Shown here one piece after another: positions 44,764 to 56,314 of a stretch of DNA of 64,000 nt. The stretch spans positions 50,486,727 to 50,550,726 of the forward strand of contig OZ022259.1 in the NCBI GenBank assembly GCA_963978905.1. Direction: 5' to 3'. This stretch comes from Trichostrongylus colubriformis (lineage: Eukaryota; Nematoda; Chromadorea; Rhabditida; Trichostrongylidae). The notes beneath the pieces are model-generated. The model was not told the origin of the DNA and did not search any database. It saw nothing but the letters and a program-made list of their open reading frames with translations. A program made the translations under genes and the position numbers. Every line of letters starts with the position of its first letter. Position 1 is the first letter of the stretch.

Positions 44764-46088
44764 TCATGAATCAACGCGACTATCGAGCCATCATTCTTTA
44801 CGACTTTAAATTGGGACACTCCGCAGCGGAGGCAGCACGTAATCTCAGCAGTGTTTTTGGGAAGAATTGACCTTGCGAACGTACAGTGGAGCACTGGTTT
44901 AAAAAATTTGCTTCTGGCGATTTTGATCTCGGAGGGAAGTCAGGTCGCGGCCGCAGGTTGTCGCTTAATGATGAAGATTTAAGGAGAGCCGTCGAAGTAA
45001 ACCCGGAGACGAATTCTCGTGCGTTAGCAGAAGACCCAGGCGTACATTACTCTACAGTGGCCAGACACTTGCTGGAAATCGGCAAGGTGAAGAAGATGTC
45101 GAAGTGGGTGCCTCATGACCTGACCCATGAGCAGCGTCTGGCACGTTTCGACACCTGCTCCAACCTCCTAGTTTGCTATGAAAATGAGCCATTTGTGAAC
45201 CGTATTATAACTGTAGATGAAAAATGAGTTCTTTATGATAACAGGAAACGGAGATCGGTCTGGATAGATAAAGGAAAAGGAAAAAGTTTTTGGCATTAAT
45301 CAATCCCAACTTGGGATGAGCCGCACATTCTAGTTCCATTTAGAATCGTGGTGACTGGTGAATGTGATGTGGCCAATACAATGACTTGCCGTGGCTAGCT
45401 GATGTACAAGTCAGTGCTTTTATCCTCCCAGACGAGTCTGGTACGAATTTAGCGACCCCGGAGGGATGGAAGGCTTGGTCGGCCTGGGCGGGCGTTGATG
45501 CGGAATTTGATCCCCGCACCATGAGAGTGGCGTGCGCGCCACTTGTCACTACACCACCTCCGACCAGTCTGGATAGATAAGGATGCTGATCAAAAAACGT
45601 TTCCTAACCCCGACCGTTGTGGTTACTGTGTGGTGGTGTTGTAAAGGTGTAATCCATAATAGTTTCTTGCAACCTGGTCAGCCAGTCACAGCAGAGTCTT
45701 ACTGTTGTGATCTGGAGCAAATGTATAGAAAGTTGCAAAAATTGTGGCCGGCGGTGGCGAATAGAGGAGGGCCGATCCTGTTGTAGGACAACGCAAGGCC
45801 ACACACCTCACAAATCACTCGGCCAAAATTGACCCATTTGGGTGTAAAAGTTCTCCCTTACCCAGCGTATTCTCCCGACCTCTCCCCCACAGAAAATCAC
45901 TTTTTCGAGCCCTCAGTTCTCATCTGCGCAAGAAACTAACTAACAAATTTGCTAATTTAGACGATGTTGAATGCGCCTTCCTTGAGTTCGTTGACTCTCG
46001 TCATAGTAGTTTTTATAGTGAAGGCTTGAAATTATTACCGTCCGTTGGCAAAAATGTGTAGATCCTGATGGTTTTTACTTCGATTGAT
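44764..46088 (+). pseudogene. mariner transposase, DD34E-like, inactivated
   Basis: Starts MNQRDYRAIILYDFKLGHSA at 44764. It has the helix-turn-helix region (ERTVEHWFKKFASGDFDL), the WVPHDL linker motif, the first Asp in TVDEK (codon 45216), the second in DNARPH (45787) and then SPTENHFF, where the third acidic residue is Glu (45892), 34 residues after the second. Stop codons interrupt at 44868, 45225 (expected Trp) and 45784 (expected Gln), and a repeat is inserted at 45272. Ends FYFD-stop at 46086. It cannot make a full protein. Mariners normally have Asp at the third position; the sister copy at 60257 also has Glu. Confidence 0.9.
45272..45566 (+). repeat. short dispersed repeat (SINE-like) inserted in mariner
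   Basis: Flanked by a 14-bp direct repeat GTCTGGATAGATAA (45258-45271 and 45567-45580); the sister mariner at 60257 has this sequence once, so it is a target duplication. The insert matches 28610-28885 over about 230 bp. Long target duplications and lack of TIRs fit retroposition; an A-rich segment (AGGAAAAGGAAAAAG) lies at its left edge. A frame at 45386-45580 with LPDESGTNLATPEGWKAW is open but probably non-coding. Confidence 0.75.
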
Positions 46089-46167
46089 AAACTTGTGTTC
46101 AAGCTGAGTTAAGAGTAGTTTGAAGTATGCGGTCCGTTTTCGAAATTAGTTTCGCATTAACCTAATA

Positions 46168-46452
46168 CTTTCGCTATACTCACGCGATGACGCTTATTGT
46201 CGGATCACTCTTGTGCACTTTTTTGGGTGATAAAAAAGCGATCAATGGGAGCTTTAAATAACGACATACCCTATATAATCCAGTCGGCCATGTATCACAC
46301 CTGCCATTCTAATCTTGACCACATTAGCGTCAGTACTAACGTCAGTTTCTGCTTGTCCCAAATAGAAGAATGGATCAGTTCTAGAAATGATAAACTGAAT
46401 GTACTGAAAAACTTATCTCATTCGGAGTGTATAGGCTCGAACATTCGATCTA
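46168..46452. other. short spacer between two mariners
   Basis: No feature recognised. Confidence 0.5.
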
Positions 46453-47326
46453 GTAGGCTGTCCCAAAAGTCTTGCAGTATTTTTCCAAAAAAAAATCAGT
46501 AACTCTTGTTCACTTCGAGGCAGGTCCAAGCGGTTCAGGAATATGGTAGAACGTTCCCTAAGCTTTCTAAGGAAATTTATATTGACCCACCAGATCCCGT
46601 GGAGAAAGCTACAATGCCCGTTGTCGATACCCACCCAACTCACGGTGTCATCTATTATGAGCGGTCTTGCGGCACCAAAACGACGGAAGCTTGCCACATC
46701 AGCGCTGCATTGGGCAAGGGATGTGTGAGCTACGTGACCGTGCGCCGCTGGTTCATCAGCTTCAGCAACGGCGAGATTAACATGAAAGACAAACCACGCT
46801 TGGGACTGTGCTGGTTCTGGGACGCGGAAGGAATGCTTTTCCGCGAGGTGCTGGTACAAGGCGAGACAGTCACCGCTGCCGTATGCACCCACCAGCTCGA
46901 GCAGCTCGCCGTCGTTGTTTGAGAAAAGTGCCGGAAAAGGTCTGCGGTCACCCTTCTTCATGACGACGCCCGCTCCCATTTCGCGAAAAGTACCCACGCC
47001 CATTTATAGGAGCTCGGCTGGGATGTGCTGCCCCACCCGCCATACTCTCCAGACATTGCTCCTTCTGACTATCACCTTACCCATCCTCTCGAATCCTTCC
47101 TGGCTAAGAGAAAATTCGTTGATTATGACTTGCTTGCGAAGGCGATCGCTGACTGCTTCGACTCTCAGAAGCCAGAATTCTGGGAGAAGGGAATCAACGA
47201 TTTTCCTATAAAGTGGCAGAGGGTTGCCGATAACAATACGTTGTTGCCTAATTGTTATTTGTTGGACGAAATAAAATAAAAAGTGATGATCGGAAAAAAT
47301 ACTACAAGACTTTTGGGACAACCTAA
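46453..47326 (+). mobile_element. internally deleted mariner, TTAGGTTGTCCCAAAAG family
   Basis: 874 bp flanked by TA. Left GTAGGCTGTCCCAAAAGTC, right complement of TTAGGTTGTCCCAAAAGTC, then TTGTAGTATTTTT. Same structure as 20288-21141: N-terminal part, deletion, C-terminal part. Confidence 0.9.
46506..47279 (+). pseudogene. mariner transposase remnant
   Basis: 46506-46922 gives VEKATMPVVDTHPTHGVIYY and VSYVTVRRWFISFSNGEINM (DNA-binding part), then LVQGETVTAAVCTHQLEQLA. Another frame (46915-47211, 47025-47279) gives LLHDDARSHFAKS and HPPYSPDIAPSDYHL with 34 residues between the two Asp. A stop at the L-E-L segment and a frame change separate them. About 120 residues around the first Asp are deleted. 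Confidence 0.85.
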
Positions 47327-48014
47327 TACATCGTTCAGAGTCTCGAAGGTGTACTGGTAGAAGCGATTGCAAATGAAGTTTCTAGTAAATAACGAGTGTG
47401 GCAGCTCTACGATACTCCAAAAATTTGTTCAGAAACTCAGAAAGGATACAAAAGTCTTAGCAACTTTTTGATTATTTTGCAACGTCTGAGTGTTCAGACC
47501 TTCCCCGGGCTGAAATGGTGCAATTTTATGCGTTATACAGTTAGTGCCGCATCTTTCTCTTGTTCCGGAGCCCTTCCGGTTCCTTTGAGATGAAGCATCT
47601 AACACGGCAAGTTGTATGAAAATACGAAAAATCAAATGTTTTACGAAAACACTTCTCGCACCGAACAATAAATGTAATACCAGACACTTATTTCTGGCGG
47701 TCTAACACAGATAGAGTCCTAATATTCACTTTTCTTGGAAAGCTCACTTGTTCTGAACTAAACTGCTTGGTTCTATTATCAGCACCCGATCTGATGGTTC
47801 CCATATTGATCGGTTCACTGTTCCTGAAAGAGCAAGACTATGACCGAAAGCCATAAAACTGAATGGAGAAACAATCACAATCCCTGCTTTTTTCTTAAAT
47901 TTACTCGACACCCACTACCACATCATACTCCACGGACTGTGGGCGGGATTTCGCTTATTCTGAGCGTGTTGAAGATAACTTGCACATCGGTCAATAGAAC
48001 CGAATTATAATTTT
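47327..48014. other. no gene; fragment of the TTAA element near 47548-47588
   Basis: GCATCTTTCTCTTGTTCCGG then AGCCCTTCCGGTTCCTTTGA is the reversed left end of the TTAA-type family (40 bp only). Nothing else recognised. Confidence 0.5.
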
Positions 48015-48619
48015 TGTTGTACGGATCCCCACTCGAAGGTGCGCTCCGCCCACTGTGCCCAGCCCTCTTTCATGGATACTCATCACTGACCTCAGCCCAT
48101 ACTTTCCTCGCGTTTGGACCAGTTCCGTACCGAACAAACAATTTTTGGTCCAAGATCCGAACGTCTCAGTGCACGCTCCGCCCACCGCGGGCGGAGCTCA
48201 ACTCGGTTTATGTGTGCTCTTTACTTCTTGTCCCATTCCCTACACATCACAAACTTGTCCCGATTTCCACAGGTTGTTTTTCATGTAGCGTCCGAGCTCC
48301 GCCCATTACCGCAAATGCTCCGCTCACTGTGCCCACCTCTGTTTCATGACTTTCACAAACTCATCCCTGACCTTAATCCATCTTTCCCCACTCTGGGGCA
48401 CGTTCCAACCCAATTAACAGTATAATTTTCGGTCTGAAAACGGAACATTCCCACGGCACGCTCCGCCCACAGTGGGCGGAGCTTGACATGGTCAATGCTC
48501 TTTAATTCTTGTCCAGGGCCTCACCAATATCACACTTGTCCCCATCTTCACAAGTTCTTTTGCATGTAACGTCCTAGCTCCGCCCACCGTTGTCAATGAC
48601 AGGACAGGACCAAACAAGA
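48015..48619 (-). repeat. two diverged units of the 268-bp family, reversed
   Basis: Palindromes of the form GCTCCGCCCACCGCGGGCGG (48175) and GCTCCGCCCACAGTGGGCGG (48462) are 287 bp apart. Between them TTTTCATGTAGCGTCC, ACAAACTTGTCCC and CATCCCTGACCTTAATCCAT follow in the reverse order of the 41225 array. Frames at 48014-48425 are repeat products. Confidence 0.8.
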
Positions 48620-49036
48620 ACATGATGAGGTTTTCTCAAGGGAAGATCCTCGCCCAAACGCTTCTCTCAGGACTGTGCCGTTTGGAGTGATGTGGAAGGG
48701 AAGGCCTGCGCAACATCTCACCGAGACGAGTCCCTCAAGGCTGCCCTTCGTTGGAAGTGGGCGAAACTCTCGTCGACTAACTGCGTCCTGTTATGGACTC
48801 GTACCTCGAACATCTACGAGCCGTCATCCGCAATCAAGGAGGTCATATCGAAAAGTGATGATAAAATATTATGCAAAATTGGTACAAATATTCATCATCC
48901 AACCTTCGCTCCTTTCACTGAACTCTTGCCAGAGATATCCGGTTCTTTTACCGCGTGACAGTATTTATTGCGCCCCCTGGGAACTTTCGTCTTTGTGTTT
49001 GTGTTGTGTTTGTTTTTTGCTTCTCTGCTTCTCCCT
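48620..49036. other. no recognised gene; 88-codon frame
   Basis: Frame 48692-48958 (+) is free of known repeats in this window and fairly protein-like (ALRWKWAKLSSTNCVLLWTR) but has no recognisable domain and an overlapping frame is longer. No call. Confidence 0.3.
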
Positions 49037-49169
49037 AAAGCCGCGTTAATACTTTGCGGTGCCGGCAGCAGGACGCGGTTGTGTATCTCTACGTCTCCAC
49101 CTGTGGCACACTGCCTCGCTGCCCGTGAATGCAGCCACACCTGCAGGCGCAAACTATGAACACGGCCTG
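49037..49169. mobile_element. MITE of the GGCCGCGTTCATACTTTGCGG type, copy 3
   Basis: AAAGCCGCGTTAATACTTTG to GCGCAAACTATGAACACGG, 133 bp, the shortest of the three copies. Confidence 0.8.
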
Positions 49170-50493
49170 ACAAATCACAGCACTGCCTTCAGAATTATCT
49201 CTAAAGTCCGGCCAAATCTAGGATTGATGTAACACGTGCCAGGTTGTGCAGTGCATAGATGAGCGCACTGTACCAAGCTTCGTCCATGGCAGGAGGTGCA
49301 GTAAAGCACCAACCACTGTGCACAGTTGCAAAGAAGGAAGTTCACGAAGCTATAATCTATCGATAGTTATCGATCGTCCTTTTTTGGAAAAAAAAATGAT
49401 AGGGAACGAGAAATGGACAATACTAATTGGTGGATGCAGATGCAGAAGTGACAATTCCGGTGACTGATATTGACCGAAGAGCGACTTATGTGAAGGAGGT
49501 CTGCAAGACTATCAAGTCGCAACCAGGTGTATGGGCATCGCTGCAAAAATCAAAGCACAATGAATTTTAAAAATATGGCTTTATCCACTTTTCTTCGCAC
49601 GGGCAGGTGAACATTTTCTCTCACAATTTTCGCCAGCAGCGCCCTATAGATAGTACGATTGAATATGAAAGCGAAAATTTCTTCCCACACACATGGTGTA
49701 CCAAAATTACGGAAGACGGACCCTTGGCTCGTCCGGGATGGCCCGCGACAGTTTGCGCCGTAATTTGCAGCTGGGCGAGGAGCGAACGACGTCGACATGC
49801 TTAACTAAGGCACGGGCTTGCAATAGGGCGTGCTCAGCCAAGCATGCTCAGAGTTTCGCGGAGGCCCAGGTACTGTGTTTCTTTTTACGCGCTCGGAAAA
49901 TGAGCCTTGTGCGTGATTTGTATACATCGTCCACAAACTTTGATACATTCATCATTCGTGCAGATAAATCCACTGAAAACCACCAATAAAAAGATTCAAA
50001 GGGAACAGTGAAAGAAGGAAAGCAGCTGCCAAACAAATGTAAATCTATTTCTCAAAAGAGTGTGAGTCAAAACGTGAGACTCTCAAAAGTGCAAAATTAG
50101 GTCATCGCGCTGGTTGGAGGCTGCCGCAATCACTTGCAATGGAGCTCCAATCCTCATGTCTTGATTCATCAAAGTCTAAGCTGTGAATTACGAAAATTCT
50201 CGAGCCAAATCGTTCAAGAGCTTAAAAGCATCAAAAGGAATGAATACTGAATCCTCACCGAGGAGCTGCAGATGCGGTATCAAGATCGACTCATAGCCAC
50301 CTGATCCAAAATAAGAATCGCTCTGGTAAATTTTCAGCGTCAATAGCCTTAATAATCAATCAATTAGGCCTCGAGTCCAAACGTGCAAATCTGAATACGC
50401 TGTATTTATTGTCAATGCAACTGGAAAGATGGACCTCTCTCTTCGCCAGCCTGAATTTCGGCCCCATTCTAACATACTCAAAAACTTAACGAC
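49170..50493. other. no recognised gene
   Basis: No repeat or domain recognised. Frames at 49607-49989 overlap in two registers and a minus frame is also open. Confidence 0.4.
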
Positions 50494-50545
50494 AATTTTT
50501 ATAGAGCAGAAAAATCTCTTCCAAACGATATATAACATGCTGCGA
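50494..50545 (-). repeat. isolated relative of the palindrome hairpin
   Basis: On the minus strand ...TATATATCGTTTGGAAGAG...CTGCTCTATAAAA resembles TATATATGCTTTCGATAGAGC...GCTCTACAAAA at 23460-23493. A single hairpin with its flank survives outside the large palindrome. Confidence 0.45.
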
Positions 50546-50812
50546 AAACTTGTAATTTTTAGCAAAAATTTTTGCTTGAAAAAAAGCACACTACTTATAG
50601 AATGATCCTATGTGTCACCTGAAGCTGTGAGGTTCCCAATTCTTTTTACTTTGACTCATCTACAAGCAAGATGTGTGACGATTTTCCTAGACTATCGTGT
50701 AGGCAAGAGGTACTGGCATATTAAATGCACTATTCACCTATTCACCCGTGTCATAGCCGCCTAGAGGGGTGTATGTGGGTTTTTGGAATTGAACAGATAG
50801 TCGCGAACTTGG

Positions 50813-51044
50813 GTGTGTACCCTTATGTCAAGATTTCGCAGATGACGAGCGGTGTGAGACAGTGTGTGCGAGCTATGCGCGACGGGTAGTTGGGCTTTAG
50901 AACGATTACATGGTAACGGTGAGGGCGCGATTTGCAGTTGACTTGTAATCGCTTCAGGACGCAAAAAGGTAGTGCCTTTAGGACGTCCGCATTGCTTAGC
51001 GTGTGACATGCCGCTGTGCGATATCCTGACATAAGGGTACGCAC
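50813..51044. mobile_element. MITE with CCTTATGTCAGGATTTCGCA ends, copy 2
   Basis: GTGTGTACCCTTATGTCAAG to TATCCTGACATAAGGGTACG, 232 bp, same size and internal TTGACTTGTAATCGCTTC landmark as 27111-27341 (TTGACCTGTAATCGCTTC). Confidence 0.85.
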
Positions 51045-53042
51045 CCCCGAACTTTGACCCTCAGACAATTCATGTCAGGTTCCAAAGATTCAAAGATCCA
51101 CTCTGCTCTATTGTAAACACCTGCAGTTCCACGACGGACGTCGGATGTGATTTATTTGGATTTCTATCACAAACATATTTTTCTTTCTCTTTTTTCTCAT
51201 CATGAATGGATGAAGCGGATCCTACCAGACAACAAATGACATCTTCTTTAACGAGCAAATCGGAAAAGTGATGTGTGCAATTCGCAGTGACGCGCAGGAG
51301 CTGCGAACAAAGACCACAGCGTCGTGCTTTTCAACTCTAGTTTCTTATCCATTCTGTCCTCCAATATTCGTTTCAAGACGCACGCTATTCATGTGGGGCG
51401 AGCGATTCATCCAAAAGAAAACGGGGGTTTTAGGAAGATCATGTGCGGCGAAATCCCCGGCAAGAGAAACGCCCCGGGCTTTGGAGAAGACATTGCGCCC
51501 AACAAACTCCGCCTTTCATAACAGAGCCCCTAGGGTTGACTTCGCCGAACAGTGACAGAGATGACAGTGGTCGGAATTACGTGGTGCTTGACGTGTACGC
51601 TGTGGTGGTGAAAACGTCCACTAGTTAGTATCAAAGATTGAATTGAATGGAACAACAGAATTAACCCTACCACTGCCTTCGAAAATACAGTAAGATATGA
51701 GCAATGGTGAGTATGCACAGTACGTGACCACGTTTGTGAAGAGTCGACTATATTCATTTGCCACTTATCATTACTCTCATACTACATTTTTGTCCCTTGC
51801 TTTGGTGCAGGAAACTGGAGATAATTGGGAACCGCTGCATAGGGGCTCTTACTGAGATACGATGTAACGTTGACCTACATGATACTATCCTCAGTGTAGC
51901 CATAAACAATTGTTCTTTCCATGAATTTGACCGTACCTACATAAGTGAATCCTGAAAAATTACTGGTTTACTGAACATTAATCCCTCTCACTGAAGCTTA
52001 CGATTTTCGATTTTCTACATTGAAACATAACTTCGAGCTGAAGCGGATGCCTTGGTTTTCAAGAGCTTCCATTACAATCGAGAGTGCCTCATATAACTCA
52101 AAAGACTCAAGAGATGATGACGTAAAATATGCAGAACCAAACAAAGTATATTAGGATTATCCTTCGAATGAACGTGACCTTAAACACATAACGGACCAAT
52201 GCTGTTTTTGCTCCCTTCAAATCGTGCAACATATGTGTTGCACTTGGCCACCCAAGACCGTCTTCTTTTCGAGTTATACGAAAGCTTCGATTTTTGAGAG
52301 CTGAAGCGGTTAGGATGCGTTTTTCAATATGAAGAGCTACATATCTATCAGCCATTATACCACTGTGAAAACTAGTTCGTGTATAAGTCCCACTACTGAA
52401 TAAAATAAATTTTTTACAACTAAGAAGTTAGCGCAGCAGCCAATAGAAGATAATTCTGATCGAAGTTCCATCTGAAGAGGTGAGTAGATGTCCTACTTTT
52501 CTCCAATTATTTCAAAGAAAGGTGTATTTTTGCGTGCACTATAGAAGTAACTATCCAAAAATCACAGTGCCCTATACTATTCCCTAGCAGGAGCGGTGAA
52601 CACCGCTTCCCCAAAATCTTCATGAAAAATTCACTCTAGCGCAGTTTTTCGTAAAAATCACAAGGTCATTATCGGTCAGGTCATTATCGGGACCAGCATA
52701 AGGTATAGATCTCATGTGCGCTATAACCCAATAATCAACAGTTAGTATTTTGAGTGAACACTGTTACATATGCTGTTCAAAGTGTTTTGCCAAAAACCTG
52801 TGTACTTTTTGAAGGAGAAGGGTCCGAGAAAGATATGCTATTCCTCGTATTCGAAAACATATGGTGATAAAATTTGACCACGGTACTTTTTCAGAAAAAA
52901 ACGAAAAAAAAGGTAGTGCTTTGAATCTCGTGCTACACGTAAGTTGGCTTTTGACGTAAGTAATTTTCCCCTTTCGATGTAAACGCTTCTCGGAAAAGCT
53001 CTTCAGAATTTCAAGAGTGTTTATTTAAACTATCCGACATTC
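51045..53042. other. no recognised gene; weak last-exon candidate near 51812
   Basis: On the plus strand a pyrimidine-rich tract and TTTGGTGCAG end at about 51811, followed by an open stretch to a stop at 51955 (CIGALTEIRCNVDLHDTILS). It might be a terminal exon but has no partner. The rest, including 51268-51628 frames, is unrecognised. Confidence 0.2.
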
Positions 53043-53142
53043 TAAATGTGTAAAGAACGATGTGAGGCTTCAAAATTTTTTTTCGAAGAAGGCTAACTTT
53101 TGAAAAAAGTTCTGGAGCCCCACATTGTTCTTTACACATTTG
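53043..53142. repeat. short inverted repeat, ~32-bp arms
   Basis: AAATGTGTAAAGAACGATGT (53044) pairs with ACATTGTTCTTTACACATTT (ending 53141), extending inward to GAGGCTTC / GGAGCCCC. A small MITE or hairpin. Confidence 0.75.
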
Positions 53143-54054
53143 GATTGGCATCAGGCTTCGGTACAGAACAATACTCAGAGATGTTCGAAATTCATTGTGG
53201 TCTTGTTCACTCAACTAGCAACTGAATTCATTCGACAAACCTCGAGGAAATTCCTGGGTGAGGAATTGAAAGTGTCTTGCGTGAGGGCTGAATCTGCATA
53301 AAAATGCCTGGATCCTCGGGCGGAACTGAGGCTGCCTACTTTGTCGTGTAAAACAAGCAGGGCTGCAATAACGATTACATTGCAAACAAAGATTCATGAA
53401 CCAGGGGAAAAATGAACGAACCTTACGAGACTCTGAATAACTAGGCGTCTTCCACTTCGCTTGATTCCAACAAGCAACTCGGTATTGGTGACTTCCTATA
53501 ACTCGTAAAGCACAGATGGCAATGAACTACGCCCACTGCAGTTTGCGTTCCATATATTTAACACATTACGACCGGTGTTACGACATTACTGTAGCATCGA
53601 TTTCACAGGGATTGGTATCCGGGTGCACTCCCTTCTATTAGGTGATGAACTTTGGTAACTTTTAGCCTTTCAGCATTAGTAACCCTTTCGAAGTAACAGA
53701 GATCTTTTTCAATCTCTCTGTTACTTTGATGACACCTACGCTAAAAACCATACCAGTATTAAAACCATAAAATCACCAGTTCTCATCGCAACTCCTCAGA
53801 TTTTCGAAATCATGTGTAAACAGTGTGTGCTACAAAGGTCTAACGAAACGAGATGATTATGAGGAAATTTTCTATCTAAAGCGACAGTGTTTGACATTTA
53901 TTACAACACGTTGATGAGCACCAATATGGAGTAAAAGCATCAGTGCTTACAGGTGGATTTTTGCCATAAATTATGCGAGTGAAAGAATTTACGCTTACAG
54001 GTGGATTTTTGCGATAAGTCGTTTTTTATTGTACTATTCACCACTCGCACATGG
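53143..54054. other. no gene; short hairpin and direct repeat
   Basis: AAGTAACAGAGA and TCTCTGTTACTT form a hairpin at about 53692-53728. GCTTACAGGTGGATTTTTGC is repeated at about 53946 and 53993 (47 bp apart). Confidence 0.5.
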
Positions 54055-54420
54055 GTTCTACCGTGTCGGGGTGTGCGAGCTTGTAGCGGAGGCTAGAATA
54101 CCCATCTGGGTTGGGTTCGGCCAAGCCCCATACTGACTAAAGAGCCCAAACGCCCAAGCTCATGGTAGGATGGTAACTTCCTCGAGCAACAGGAACGCCT
54201 TAGCAAGGCTACCCTGCGGGACAATAATCGGTGCCACCACTTCTCGACATCGCCTTAGTCCCCTACAGGCTGTCCCTGCACAGTCTGGTAGCGCTGGATA
54301 CGAACACAGCCAATGGCGAAGAAATCCCAGGGCACTAGGCTACCACAGAAAACCGACCAGGCAAGTCATATGGTTGCTTGCACATAGAATTGTTGCACCT
54401 TCGGGTCGGCCTCTCAGCTT

Positions 54421-55362
54421 TTGGCACTCATGGATGAAGCAAAACGGATCAAGTTCGATGTTACCGGATTGAGCGAAACGAAAAGGAACGAACCGCTCTC
54501 TTGCACGTGGAGTTATGGGACAGTAGTGTTTCTTGGACCGCGGAAGGCTAATTCAACATTCGGTGGCGTGGATTTTCTCGTAGCACCTCACTTCCTCAAT
54601 AACGTCAGTGCTACGTTCTACGGCCATCGTTTCGCAGTGCTGACCGCCTCACTCATCAAGTAGGAGACTGTTTCAATCATTTAAGTCTACGCCCCTACAG
54701 CAGTCAAACACGAGGAAGAGCATAACGACCTCTACGACCACCTGACCCACCTAGTGCATACTCAAAGAAGCCACTATGTCGTAGTAAGCGGTGATTTCAA
54801 TGCACGGATAGGCTCCAGCAAACCTGGGGAGGTTTTCGTCGGATCGCACTCGGCTGAGACGCGAAACGAAGCAGCATAAAGGCTGGCGAGTTTCTGCGAA
54901 GTCTAGCACCTATTCTATGGAAACAGCCAGTTCGCCACACCCACAGATTGAAGATGGACTTATCTTTCTCTTAATGCGGAACATTATCACAAGCTTGACC
55001 ATATTCTAAGCAACCAATGAAGGGCCATAACGGATGTCTCTGTGGTCCCTTCTTTCAATACAGGAAGCGACCATCGGCTTTTAAGAGCTCGCTTGCATTT
55101 CGAGTGCGGGCAGACACGCATGAGTCAAGTCTTGTCAAGGCAACCACGTCGAAGTGAAGTAGATGCGGAGGCAATTAGTAGTAGTATGACGAAGGAGCGA
55201 TTCGAGGTGCTTCCTGACCTCAATAGAAACTATAATTCAGTCGTAAGCACTATTTTGGGTATAGTGCGCGACTGCCGCAAATTGGCTCCCCCAATCACGC
55301 TTCACGCCGCATTTCTGAAGTTACGCGAACCTTGCTTGAAAAACGCGGGCAAATGGATTTAG
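54421..55362 (+). pseudogene. RTE endonuclease remnant
   Basis: In several frames: DVTGLSETKRNE (54454), GGVDFLVAPHFLNNVSATF (54559), VVSGDFNARIGSS (54780; the GDFN motif of exonuclease/endonuclease/phosphatase folds) and VPSFNTGSDHRLLRARL (55045; the SDHR/K motif with the catalytic His). In a live element this domain nicks target DNA to prime reverse transcription. Stops at 54661 and several between 54880 and 55020 make it inactive. Confidence 0.85.
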
Positions 55363-55484
55363 TGAAATACCACGTGGAGTACACTGCTCTCCACCGCATT
55401 TGCAGGAAACGAGTTGCTGAGGATCATGCCCGTTATGCTATTGGGTTGATTCACAGTAAATCGGACAAATTGACAAATATTAGT

Positions 55485-56300
55485 CATTGTCGTACAACTT
55501 TTTAACGACAACTGGAATTCACTTGAAATATACTCCATCTCTATCGATGACCTTCTGCCAGGGGTCAGGCAGATCATGGATGCCCTTGCTCCTGAAGGCC
55601 GGGGGCTGGAGCTCAAAGAAGTTGCCGAGTGCCGTCTTAACGTCGTCGCGAGTTTTGAAGTCTTGGCCGTCCAGGTGGCGTTGGCCGTGGGAGAAAAGGT
55701 GGAAATCTGAAGGGGCCAGGACTGGGGAGTACGGTGGGTGTGGAAGCACGGTGCAACTGTACGGCAGCAGCTCGGCCTTGGTCGATCTTGCAATGTGCGG
55801 TCTTGCGTTGTCGTGCTGGAAGTAGAAATGTGACCGCCGCCGTTGGGGACTTTGGACATTTGCCTTCAATTCTCGTAATTGACGAACATAGACGTCGGCG
55901 GGTACTGTGGTACCTTCATCGAGTAGCTCCCAGTACTCTACGCCGTGTACGCTCCACCAACCGCGATTTTCGTCTTCGATGGAATAGTCGCCTGACGCAA
56001 ACTTCGAATGCCACAAGTACACTATACTTCTGGCGGGGGCATGCTCCTTGTGAACTTTTTTTGGACGTCTGCCGATATCCACGGGTTTCTGACCAGATAG
56101 CGATAGAAATAGTATGACGTTGCGGATGTGGTCTCTGGACGGCTTGAAATCGTGCGGCATGGTGGCGGAATGAAACTACTTTGGAGTTATTATTTTGCGG
56201 TACTTTGGAGAGCTTTTCATACTCATTCCAACGGTACCTCGCGCATCCATTTTCGTTAATTTGTTGCTGAGTTATGATCTCTAGAAATCATCACTACCAT
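55485..56300 (-). mobile_element. internally deleted mariner nested in the RTE
   Basis: Minus-strand mariner inside the retrotransposon. RTE coding sequence stops making sense near 55484 (after LTNISHCRTT) and resumes near 56300 (MNRPNRNRLLGAAEGKRSL), so the mariner inserted after the RTE. I could not pair the terminal repeats convincingly, so the limits are approximate. Confidence 0.75.
55519..56160 (-). CDS. truncated mariner transposase, 213 residues, uninterrupted
   Basis: Starts MPHDFKPSRDHIRNVILF at 56160 and runs open to 55519. Residues 1-66 are the N-terminal helix-turn-helix half (LWHSKFASGDYSIEDENRG). At about residue 67 the frame jumps in phase to WWSVHGVEYWELLDEGTTV, well inside the catalytic domain. 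It keeps the second Asp in QHDNARPH (residue 117) and the third in SPVLAPSDFHLF (residue 152), 34 apart, and a normal C-terminus. A usual mariner transposase has about 345 residues, so about 130 are missing, including the second DNA-binding helix set, the linker motif and the first catalytic Asp. It cannot catalyse cleavage; it could in principle bind DNA. Whether it is expressed is unknown. Confidence 0.85.
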   Translation of the reverse strand: MPHDFKPSRDHIRNVILFLSLSGQKPVDIGRRPKKVHKEHAPARSIVYLWHSKFASGDYSIEDENRGWWSVHGVEYWELLDEGTTVPADVYVRQLRELKANVQSPQRRRSHFYFQHDNARPHIARSTKAELLPYSCTVLPHPPYSPVLAPSDFHLFSHGQRHLDGQDFKTRDDVKTALGNFFELQPPAFRSKGIHDLPDPWQKVIDRDGVYFK

Positions 56301-56314
56301 TTGTCCGATTTATT

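Larger units (their letters stand above)
44583..46165 (+). mobile_element. full-length mariner, broken, with nested repeat
   Basis: Flanked by TA (44581-44582, 46166-46167). Left end TCAGGCTGTTGAAAATTAAT; right end complement of TTAGGTTAATGCGAAACTAA. It holds the whole transposase reading region and is 1.58 kb only because a ~295-bp repeat is inserted at 45272-45566. A second, independent copy lies at 60257-61614 (minus). Confidence 0.9.

Noticed and set aside
45386..45580. Protein-coding gene within the mariner insertion
   Set aside because: The open frame also appears, diverged and with shifted register, in the 28610 copy. The sequence behaves as a short non-coding dispersed repeat.
46413..47003. 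196-codon minus-strand protein
   Set aside because: It is antisense to a recognisable mariner transposase remnant on the plus strand.
20288..47326. Horizontal transfer of mariners from a vertebrate host
   Set aside because: Hsmar1-like ends occur in hookworm mariners and such transfer has been proposed for bandit. This window alone gives no evidence of direction or recency.
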